DNA of 64,000 bases from Diphasiastrum complanatum (taxonomy: Eukaryota; Streptophyta; Lycopodiopsida; Lycopodiales; Lycopodiaceae). Position 1 is the stretch's first letter. Every line of letters starts with the position of its first letter. Positions 55,576 to 64,000 of the stretch are shown here, one piece after another. The notes beneath the pieces were generated by a model. The model worked only from the letters and a program-made list of their open reading frames with translations, made no database searches and was not told the origin of the DNA. The DNA lies in assembly GCA_029204225.1 (NCBI GenBank), contig CM055094.1, positions 7,833,969 through 7,897,968 of the forward strand, read 5' to 3'. Made by a program: the position numbers and the translations under genes.

Positions 55576-57286
55576 TTGAAATTTTGACAACATCATTTAT
55601 ATGGAGCCAGATTTGAAGTTTTGATGGATCATCATACTCTTCAATATTTCTGTGATGCTACAAATTTAAAGGGGAGGCAAGCTAGATGGGCTGAGCTGAT
55701 GTAAATCTTTGACTTTTCTATACGTTACTGTAAAGGAAGTCAAAATACTCTAGCGGATGCTTTGAGTAGGTTACCGGTTGTTAATCAGTTGTGCTTTACT
55801 GTTATAAAACCAGAGTTGTTTCAGTCTCTTCAAGGACTATATGAGTCCGATCCTTATTTTGGAAAGTATTGGCAACAACTACTTTCAGGGGTCAATTCAG
55901 GTCTGCAAGATTCCTCGAATCAGGGAAAGACTGAAACGAGTTCTCTAATTTGAAACAGAATTTTGTTTTGTAAAGGAAAGGTATGTGTACCGGAAAATGA
56001 CATTATAAGGGTCCAAATATTACATGAGTGTCATGATAGTCCATGCACAAGACATCCGGGTATACAAAGAACACTTGACTTAGTTCGAAGGCAATTTTGG
56101 TGGCCTAAGATGAAAAGTCAGGTAGAGGCCTATGTACTTAGATGTACTACGTGCCAGATAAATAAAGCAGAGAGGCTAAAAGCTAGTGGCCTATTACATC
56201 ATTTAGATATTCCTACCGGAAAGTGAGAAAGTATATCTATGGATTTTGTGGCTAGGCTTCCGCGTACAGGAAAGGGTTACGATCGGTTTGGGTTATTGTT
56301 GACAAACTTACGAAGTTTGCTCAATTTATCCCAACAAAAACTACGGTTAAAGCTTCAGTACTAGCTAAACTGTTTGTTGAGAAGCTTTTTTGACTATACG
56401 GGCTGCCTTGGGATATTGTCAATGACCATGACCCAAAATTCACTCGGAATTTCTGGCAAGCAGAATTTGAAACGTTGGAAACAACTTTAAGTATGAGTTC
56501 TACAGATAATCCAAAATCAGACGGTCAAACGGAAAGGACCAATCAGACGATGGAGGATATGCTTCGAGTATATGTGGGCCATCGGTAGTCTGATTGGGAA
56601 TAGTACCTTCCACTAGTGGAATTTGCATATAATAGTGCAAAATATTCAGTGACTGCCCTTTGATGCTTATGTATGGTTTGCAACCTCGATCACCAGTTAG
56701 TGTTGACATGAAAAACCTACGGGTGCAAGCCGCAGCTAATTTCCTTGATATGCAAGAAATGTTACAACTGGCTATAGATAGCATAAGAAGTGCCCAGGAC
56801 AGGGCAAGACACTATGCTGATCTATCTCGGAAGCACAAGGTATTCATGGTCAATGACTGGGTGTTTTTGAGAGTCCCTTGTCATTGTAGGGGCTTGAAAA
56901 CTGGTAAGTGTGGAAAGTTGGCGCCTAGGTATTGCGGTCCTTTTAAGGTTATCCAAGTGATAAACAAGGTCGCATACAAACTAGACCTTTCAGCTAACAT
57001 TGGAATTCATCATGTTTTCCATGTTACTAAGTTAAAACCCTCGTTAGGGGTTGGGGAGACCCTGCTCCCTGTGGAAGATCTAGTGGAACTTCTTTGTGAT
57101 GAGTTTGTGAGTGGACCACCTGAACCCGAGGGGATTGTTAATAGCCGGCAGAGGACTCTACGGAGTGGAGTGCTTCAGGAATTTTTAGTCAGGTGGAGGG
57201 GCAAATTATAAGAGGAGGATACTTGGGAAAAGGAGGCTGATCTCCAGAAGAATTTTCCATATTTTTTTCTACTAGAAAAAATTTAA
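55576..57286 (+). pseudogene. Chromodomain gypsy element: RNase H end, integrase, chromodomain
   Basis: It starts in RNase H (FEVLMDHHTLQYF, FSIRYCKGSQNTLADALSR). The integrase HHCC zinc-binding region is HECHDSPCTRHPG to CTTC (55963-56226). The core begins SMDFVARLPRTGKGYDRF, then stops and frameshifts; later DIVNDHDPKFTRNFW and NPKSDGQTERTNQTMEDML are recognisable, with the DDE residues partly preserved. The 183-residue frame 56660-57211 gives the integrase C-terminus (KLAPRYCGPFKVIQ, HHVFHVTKLKP) and a chromodomain (LVRWRGKL, stop, EEDTWEKE). Chromodomains mark the chromovirus branch of Ty3/gypsy and steer insertion towards heterochromatin. RT and gag are missing. Confidence 0.88.
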
Positions 57287-57290
57287 GTTT

Positions 57291-57300
57291 AGGGGGAAGG
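57291..57300 (+). promoter_or_regulatory. Polypurine tract of the chromodomain gypsy
   Basis: AGGGGGAAGG, two bases before the LTR start at 57303. Confidence 0.75.
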
Positions 57301-57302
57301 AA

Positions 57303-58020
57303 TGTTACATACCTATGTAACTAGCAGTACTTCGGATCCCTATGGGTCCATTTAGCATTGGGGGCTGGATGGCAAGTGACCCTTGGATAAGGGATATTCT
57401 TAAAATTAAGGGTAGGTGCCTTAGATTAAGGTACTAGTGTCCTTGGATAAGGGCAAGTAGGTGTCTGTGCCTTGGATGGAGGTATGGAACCTAGAGAGGT
57501 ATTAGAAAGTCATTGGATGACTATATTTCTAAACCTTGGGCCTCAAACTTGAACCATATTACTTTATTGGTCTTGGACCAAAGTATACTTGCACAACTGG
57601 GGCAATGGGTCCTAGTAGGAGGGCGCCCTCCTAAAGGATCCATTGAATTGCAAGCTCCACAAGAATAGTAATCAAAGAGTCATAAGTAATGGAAGATGTC
57701 TGATGACCTTCCATAAGCCTATGGAGGCTCTTGAACTCCTCTAGGCCTCTCTCTTTCTCATTGGATGTGCATGGAACTCCATAGTGTATTGGAGAGAACT
57801 AAATGCCATCTATATAAGAGGAGTAGGGCACCCATTGGGAGAGAGAGATCTCTTTTGCTTACCTTGCTTATGCTCTAGTGTGGCTACTAGTGTGTAGAGT
57901 AATTCTTTTGTGTAGTATGCTAAAGGTTTGGATCTTGCTTATGGTATCAAACATAAGTAGGGTTTGGATCTTGAGTATGCTATGGATTGTTGTGATATTC
58001 TTGTGATTTGTTTATGGTTA
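57303..58020 (+). repeat. 3' LTR of the chromodomain gypsy
   Basis: It begins TGTTACATACC and contains internal repeats of CCTTGGATAAGGG (57385-57440) and a TATA box TATATAAG at 57811. The right border is not defined because no second LTR is present. Confidence 0.6.
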
Positions 58021-58305
58021 GCAAGGGGGTGCTAGATAGGTCTTGCTTGGAGCTTGGAGCTTGGATCTAGCTATGGTTGGGTGGTGAATACTTGAGGCCA
58101 GCTTGTTATGTCCATTTGTGTTTAAGAGTAGGGACATAGGTGGAGGAGAGATCCTTGGAGGCTTGCAGATCCTTACTTGCAGGTAGAGGCATCCTAGCTT
58201 GGAATTGGAGAAGCATCTTGGAGCTTGCAGGTTGTTTGGAGGACATTTGGAGACTCTACCTTGGATTTGGAGGACTTTCTCCCTTCTACTTGTTAAAGAA
58301 TGCCC

Positions 58306-58652
58306 TTGGTTGAGAACGTGACGAAAGTCTTTGGTCGCAATTTGACAAAAGTCTTCAGTTGAGATTTGAATAAATGCCCTCGGTTGAGATCGTGACGGAA
58401 GTCTTTGGTCGAGATCTGACAAAAGTCTTCGATCGAGATTGTAACGAAAGTATTCAGTCAACATCGGACTAAAAACACTCATTCAAGACAAGACTGAAAT
58501 TCTTCGGTTGAGATGTCAACTAAGTGGCTCGGTCGACATGTCAATGAAAACACTCAATTGAGATTTGATCGATAAGTATCGGTTGAGATTTAAACTCAAG
58601 ACTTGGTTGAGATATTTATGGTAGTGACTCGGTCGAGAGTTGTCATGTGGTC
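58306..58652 (+). repeat. 25-bp minisatellite, about 14 units
   Basis: Units of about 25 bp are related to GGTCGAGATCTGACAAAAGTC and start at GGTTGAGA or GGTCGAGA roughly every 25 bases. They diverge towards the 3' end. There are no spacers, so this is not CRISPR-like. The minus-strand ORF across part of it is a repeat translation. Confidence 0.8.
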
Positions 58653-59833
58653 TAAATGGAAAATGCAACAAGGCTCAGACATGAGTCGTGGAATTCGGCT
58701 AGGTAAGGAGCGTGAGTGACGTAGTGAAAAACGAAACTGTACCTCGGTCAAGACTAGACTGACGAGCTCTATGAAGATGTCATGCGTGAGACTTCAGAGA
58801 GATGGTTTGGTAGCATAGATTGGAAAGGTTTGATGATTATAAGTGTTTGTGTAGCGGTAGAAATGGAGCCAAATATTCACATATTTCAACAAAGAATCTG
58901 TGAACACAGATCTTTTGTTTCTTTACTTCTTCTTCTTAGGTGGTTTTCTCTCTAGAATCCGTGTGTTTCTGTCCATTTCATGAGGCCAGTTCACTAAGAT
59001 AGATCTTCTTGCTTAGAACTGTTTTCAAGCAGACAGATTTGCCAATTTACTCACTTGCATTCCTAGCCTGTCAGTGGGATGAAACACTTTCATTCACTCC
59101 GGCTACATGCACTTACAATCCATGTAACCAAGCCTTGCTCAATACAGATTAGTGTTCTGAACAAGAGAGCAATCTACAATTCTGTCTACTAAAATACTCT
59201 AAGAAATCAGGGAATGGTATAGCATCAAGATTAAACTACACATCAAAAACAAGAATCAAGAAAACTAACTATCTAACAACATACTAGCATCCCAAGAATC
59301 AAGAAATACCCATCTCTTGATTTTTGGAATACCCAAGCACAATCAAGGATAGGATTGTTAGTGAATATCCAAGATTTGAACTACAATCTCAGCCTATTTA
59401 GTTTACCTGGATGCTGAAAATTACATAAACAAGAAACAAGAAAACTAATCTACATCTACATTCCACATTGCAAAGAAAGGATGCAAGAAATCTAAATTAT
59501 TCCACAACTACAACAAAGAGATCAAAGCATGTTCATAGGAATTTCACTCAAGACAATAGCCATGAACAAGGAGCTTCCAAATTGCCAATAACTCGTGGAG
59601 GATCTTCTTGATTCATGCAAGAGAAATGACAATACAATAAAAGCTCCCTCACAAGAGAGGTGGGCCCTTAAATAAACAAGAGGGCTGCCCATGTGAAGCC
59701 TAAGTGGCTCACTCTAATTAATTTGAGAGGGGTCTACATTTATTTACATTGCCTAGGAATATCACTAGCTCCTACATGTTCCTTCTCTGGTATTCACCAT
59801 GTAAGCTCACATAGAAATAACATGTAATCCTAG
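58653..59833. other. No gene seen
   Basis: AT-rich sequence without ORFs or motifs. The right part may be the LTR or 3' flank of the decayed ORF on the minus strand at 59834-61310. Confidence 0.4.
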
Positions 59834-61310
59834 CTAGTAATCCTCAATTCTTAGTTTCTTCTTGCTCTCCTCCTTCTGAGACCTCATCAATCTTGGGTGA
59901 GAGATGCTCTGTGTTTCCATCTTGGCTCGACATCTGGAGGATTTCCTGAAATTTGCTAGATCATTGGTCTTGACTTCTTTAGGTAGAATTGGCCAATAGA
60001 TTTTATTAGGAGCCCTTTCTGGTGCGAATTCTTTCCTGCGCCTTATTGGATAATATGTTGGATTGACACACATGTAAGTTGGTATAGTGATATATCTCTC
60101 AAAAGCATGTGCATTTTCCAACATCATAACACATCGCCACTGAGGATGCGGCTCCAATGCTAACACTCTCTACCTGTGAGATTTACAGATCATGAAATCA
60201 AGAAGATTGTACCTGCCTCTGTCCTCCAAGTGTGGATATGCTTTGTTGAACTCCTCTGACATTAACATCTGTCGACTAGGATTATTCGGCGTGATTCTAT
60301 GTTGTACCTGTGTACTTGTGGTAAGTGTGGGTGGTGGAGGATTAGGTATAGTTGTGAAAAGTTCACGAAGGACTATTGGGTATTTGCGGAGTAGATAAGC
60401 AGTGGAAGGTGAATAAGGGTGAGTGTTGAGGTGGTGAGGTGGTTGGTCATGTTGTGGTGAGAGTGGTGTGTCATCAAGCGGGGGTGATGAGGCTTGATAG
60501 GTGGTATCAGGGTGAGTGGCAGTGGGGTTAGGCTCTTCGGCTGAGATACCTCATTCGTGGTTTGTGGTAGTTATCCCTTTCGTGCTTTGAGGTTCCACCA
60601 TTGCCGAGTGATACCCTAGATTATCCCTTTGCTATCCTGTGTAGCGTGAAGGTCCACGACTATCATTTTTTGCATTCTATTGTCTATGATGTTTGGTCCA
60701 TGCCTCTTAATGCTCTGTGTGTAATGCTAGTAGCTGCTGGCATAATGTTTTTAGTTGTCCTTCTAGCTCTTCAATCCATGCGTTGAGCGTAGTTTGATTG
60801 GCTAGAGTGGTCTGCTACAATTGTTGTGCTTGCGTCTGGTTCGCCATCAGTACCTGAGTTAACTTTCGATATGAAGTGAGAGGTATTACGGTGCCCTCCG
60901 GGATTGGTGGTGCTTGGAACTGGTTGAAATCAATCTATTGAATATTACCCATCATAGCGGCCCGTAAGTTCTTGTGGCTTTGTCGTTCAATATTTTCAAG
61001 ATCTTGATGAAATCATTCCTGCGTTGTAAGCGTGCGTGACCATCTCTGTTTATTCGGTGCAGCTCTTTGAGGTCAGCCATGAGTTTTCTTTCTTTGTTTT
61101 TTAATTGAGTGACCTCTTGTTCTAATTTTGTGGAATAAATTTTCCATTCTTGTACCTTGTTTGTCAGCTGCATGTTTTTCTCTTGTGAGAAGTTGCACCA
61201 ATTCTGATGCTCATTGATTGAAGTGTAGAGGTAATGCACGGCATCAATCTGAGCATTGATGGCCCGTTGCACATTCTCTGGAAGATACTGCCACTCCCCA
61301 ATAGGAGGAT
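59834..61310 (-). pseudogene. Decayed ORF: coiled coil, Gln/Pro-rich middle, charged C-terminus
   Basis: One minus-strand reading frame register runs from about 61272 to 59834 with roughly eight stops. The N-terminal 106 residues (60952-61272) are a strong coiled-coil candidate (SQEKNMQLTNKVQEWKIYST, KLEQEVTQLKNKERKLMADL). The middle is Gln-rich (MANQTQAQQL) then Pro-rich (NPPPPTLTTSTQVQ). The last third, an intact 110-residue frame (59834-60166) preceded by SEEFNKAYPHLEDRGRYNLL, ends in a Lys-rich tail. I do not recognise a family. The surroundings suggest a gag-like or accessory ORF of an LTR element. Confidence 0.45.
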
Positions 61311-62923
61311 ACTATTGAGAGGCGGATGCATTTAGCTTAAAAGTATCCCCTATCATGCTACGGCTCCCAACTAGCATGAGTTATGGCTTCTCCCAACTAA
61401 CCCTCACTAAGGCTTTGCCCAACTAGCATGGATATGGATGCAAAAAAGATAACAATGAGCATGGTGGTGAGTATTCTTGAGGGTAAGATCCACTCTTCTC
61501 TCTTTTCTCTCCTTAGCAACTAAAGCCACAAATGCTAAAACCCTAAACTAAGTTTCCTCCTCTAGGGCTTAACCGAATGGAGGGCCTTGAATAACTTAAC
61601 TTGTTGCAAGATCAAATAATGTACAATACAATGTGAAGTAACACAACACATGAAACTACACAAGGGAGAACACTCAAAGAAGAAAAGATAAGCATGTATT
61701 GCAAATGAGATCCTTTTTAAAAAATGGACTCTTCCACACCTATATATACTTGGAGTGGTGGTCACTTACAAAAAGGCACTATGGGACAAGTAGGCCACAT
61801 AGACTAGCTTAACTTTTAATTACATTGGTGCCATAGGACAAACCTAGACCATAAACAACTGAACTAACTTACATTGAGCTAACTTAGACTAACTTAAGTT
61901 CCAATGTTCTAAACTTAGGCTTAGAACTAAATAACCTTAAGCCGTTACAACATGGTGTAAAGGCCTAAACTTGACTAATCCAGTTCTAGGATGGCTAGAA
62001 TATTCCTTGAAATATCATCCTATAGTTTCTAAAGATCACTCTCTAAGGTGTTCCTATTACCAAAGATTATCCCTCTCTTCTGATTGATATTCACTCATAA
62101 GCATATTTCAAAGTAAGATAAAACCTAATCATTATTTTGGTATCTCTCAAGAGCACGTAGGATGGATCAACATGGATCTCATGATTGACATTAACATTTC
62201 AATTTTTTCCTATGAAAAGAGTAGGATAGAACTATGTTTTCAGAGGTGTCTCATACTTTTGCGATTCTAGGAGTGTCATAAGTAGTTTGAGCACCAAAAG
62301 GGCCTTTTGTCAAAATGTTGTTTTTGACTTTTCAACTATGCCATGTACACATGGCCTAATTATATATCTACACCTATGAAGGAACGTAACGTTGTTCGTC
62401 GGTCATAATTTTTTTTGAGATTTCTAGTTATGTTTTGTGCAATCGAGCAGGTTCTTGGCTTGTGATTGGACCATACTTGCTACCCATGAGTCTCCCAAGT
62501 GCCTGAGTCTTAACACTTATGGTTAATGTAGGTCTATTTTGAACTAACTATACTTAAGCTAACTTATGTGATCTATGTAAGAGGGTCAACATTAATTGAA
62601 AATTGGTTTTTTATTTTCTTGACAATTCACTTCTAGTTTTGAATTTTGATGAGAATCGTGCGTTGCTCCGATATGACTGATGAGAATCATGAGAAGAAAA
62701 TTCACGAAACATTCGCGACTGTCTTTCAAGATTCGGATGGAGTTCAGATGCGTTTGCTGGGCACTGCCAACTGAAACACTCCTACAATTCTCCAGAGAGT
62801 AGTCAGTTACTACTGATCTACGTTCATAAAATTAATACAGCATTCAACTTAATTTCAACCAAGGTGCGAAATTCAAAGGGAACAAGAAAACTCAGATAGT
62901 ACGAAAATAAATAGCTTACGCAT
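61311..62923. other. No gene seen; possible LTR/leader
   Basis: Sequence with short repeats (CCCAACTAGCATG and CCCAACTAACCCTCAC, 61360-61430) upstream of the decayed ORF on the minus strand, then AT-rich DNA. TATATATAC near 61741 is TATA-like. No primer-binding site recognised. Confidence 0.35.
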
Positions 62924-63229
62924 TCAACATTCAAGATCAGACACAACTAGAAAATAATCTATATTGGTTTTCTCTGATTTCTTCAGGGCACTGCATGCGA
63001 ATCCACTCGAGTGCACTCTCTCCAATAGATTTTGAAATGTCGGACCTTGACCAATGTACTGCTTAGCCATGAGAGACTTCTCTTGTGCACTCTGCAATAT
63101 TGCATTAGCCAAATCTCCCACTGTAGCTTCATAAATTGTTAGTTTAGAATTGTAGTTGTCCACTCTTTGCCAAACACTATGGACCACCTTAGAAAGATTT
63201 GTCGTTGGCACCTTTGCCTCAATCACCAT
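62924..63229 (-). CDS. Unrecognised 101-residue ORF
   Basis: An uninterrupted frame starting MVIEAKVPTTNLSKVVHSVW and containing YEATVGDLANAILQSAQEK and GPTFQNLLERV, ending VVSDLEC. Its composition looks protein-like and soluble, with no membrane segment or known motif. Neighbouring sequence is retroelement-like, so it may be part of a transposon protein. It could be fortuitous. Confidence 0.3.
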   Translation of the reverse strand: MVIEAKVPTTNLSKVVHSVWQRVDNYNSKLTIYEATVGDLANAILQSAQEKSLMAKQYIGQGPTFQNLLERVHSSGFACSALKKSEKTNIDYFLVVSDLEC

Positions 63230-63665
63230 GAACCATCATCTGTGGCATATAGAATTGTTAGTTACACATATCATACCATGACAACCCTACTCAATTTGTT
63301 TGAGTGATTGTAAGGTTTGAAAGAGAGATCCAATTTTCTAAGAGTTCCTTCCTTTGTAGAGGGCAAGATCTAAAAGCTCATATTGTGATGTCATTGGTGG
63401 AGAGTTTGTCTTCTCCTAAGTGATCAAATCTTTCTAAGTGGCATTAGCTCTCACACAAAACCATACAGCGAACGAGTGTCCAGTCCTAAAGCAAAATCTG
63501 ATACTGACATGATAGATTTTGCCATTTGTGCAATGCAACATCACACGATACAGCCTTTTGCCCATTTAACCCCCGAATTGTCCAATAGAAGAGGAGTCCT
63601 TATCAGACTTCTTATCCATATCATCAAGGGCATCAAATGTGACACTGAGGTGTGGTGCACCGAAT

Positions 63666-64000
63666 AATCAACAGTGCATGGCCTTACCTGCACCACCAGG
63701 GCCAGCAAATCAACAAGTGGCCCACGTAAACTTGACAGGAGCAGAACCAGAGATGCCAGTACCACCTCAGACTGAGCAGTAGCAATGGTATGGGCTGGAT
63801 GAATCTTATATGGATCCTGCCATAAATGAATATATCGCAGCCTATGCAGCTCAAACTCAGCGTCAAGACGGAAGAAACTACGGTTGTTATGGATGCGGCG
63901 AAGGACACATAATTGCTGAATGTCCTTACAAGGGGCAATACACATCCTTCTGTTAGGAATGTGGATATGGACACTACTACAAAAATTGTCCATTAAGACC
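63666..64000 (+). pseudogene. Gag C-terminus with two short-spaced zinc knuckles, cut by window edge
   Basis: A plus frame from about 63666 runs through a Pro/Gln-rich stretch (MALPAPPGPANQQ, PEMPVPPQTEQ, a TAG near 63777) and a Tyr-rich part (ESYMDPAINEYIAAYAAQ). It reaches CYGCGEGHIIAEC (63885-63923) and C-stop-ECGYGHYYKNC (63951-63989). Both knuckles are C-X2-C-X3-H-X4-C, one residue shorter between C and H than the usual retroelement CCHC. Nucleic-acid binding in a gag-type protein is the likely role. The frame continues past the window. Confidence 0.6.

Noticed and set aside
57942-57953. Primer-binding-site-like ATGGTATCAAAC
   Set aside because: It lies within the gypsy 3' LTR region, repeats loosely with nearby GGTTTGGATCTTG sequence and is not preceded by a CA terminus.
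58306-58652. CRISPR-like repeat array
   Set aside because: Units are contiguous with no unique spacers and the genome is eukaryotic; it is a minisatellite.

Overview
The window looks like repeat-rich nuclear DNA of a land plant. Almost all recognisable coding sequence is decayed LTR-retrotransposon: Ty1/copia with the order gag, protease, integrase, RT, RNase H, and Ty3/gypsy including one chromodomain-type element. The one convincing host gene, a thaumatin-like protein, has GT-AG introns. There is no operon structure. I cannot fix the species. An intron-containing small thaumatin-like gene amid many diverse dying retroelements would suit a fern or another non-flowering vascular plant, but that is inference.

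Layout. 0-4.4 kb: a plus-strand copia element cut off before RT, a second copia scrap, and an LTR end with a primer-binding site. 4.9-5.4 kb: a compact GC-rich element with 13-bp terminal inverted repeats. 5.9-10.0 kb: a minus-strand copia with nearly all of its polyprotein, killed by a few point changes. 10.0-14.6 kb: a plus-strand chimera made of copia, a gypsy scrap and a second copia. 14.6-17.8 kb: a spacer holding the thaumatin-like gene on the minus strand. 17.8-21.6 kb: an inverted second copy of the same chimera, running on the minus strand into a host gypsy element that reaches 23.6 kb. 23.8-26.2 kb: two LTR copies in inverted orientation. 26.2-30 kb: two nested copia wrecks. 31.0-31.2 kb: a tandem tRNA-like (SINE-like) pair. 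31.36-33.20 kb: a giant foldback element. 33.2-36.3 kb: copia RNase H, gag and RT scraps. 36.8-37.7 kb: promoter and first exon of a second thaumatin-like copy in the opposite orientation. 42.1-42.6 kb: a possible small two-exon gene. 42.70-44.87 kb: a CACTA-like DNA transposon with palindromic subterminal repeats. 45.4-48.3 kb: a minus-strand gypsy and an LTR. 48.3-55.5 kb: long AT-rich non-coding DNA. 55.6-58 kb: a plus-strand chromodomain gypsy with its 3' LTR. 58.3-58.65 kb: a 25-bp minisatellite. 59.8-64 kb: decayed, mostly unrecognised retroelement-like ORFs and a gag fragment running off the edge.

How it fits together. The most unusual arrangement is the thaumatin-like gene sitting in a spacer of about 3.9 kb between two inverted copies of one three-part retroelement chimera. 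Just upstream, its putative TATA box lies in the loop of a near-perfect hairpin. A truncated paralogue (promoter plus exon 1) lies about 21 kb away in the opposite orientation. Nothing here demonstrates a new functional system. The inverted-repeat architecture and several apparently undescribed non-autonomous elements are the parts worth following up. All coordinates and translations come from reading the sequence by eye. No database search was possible.
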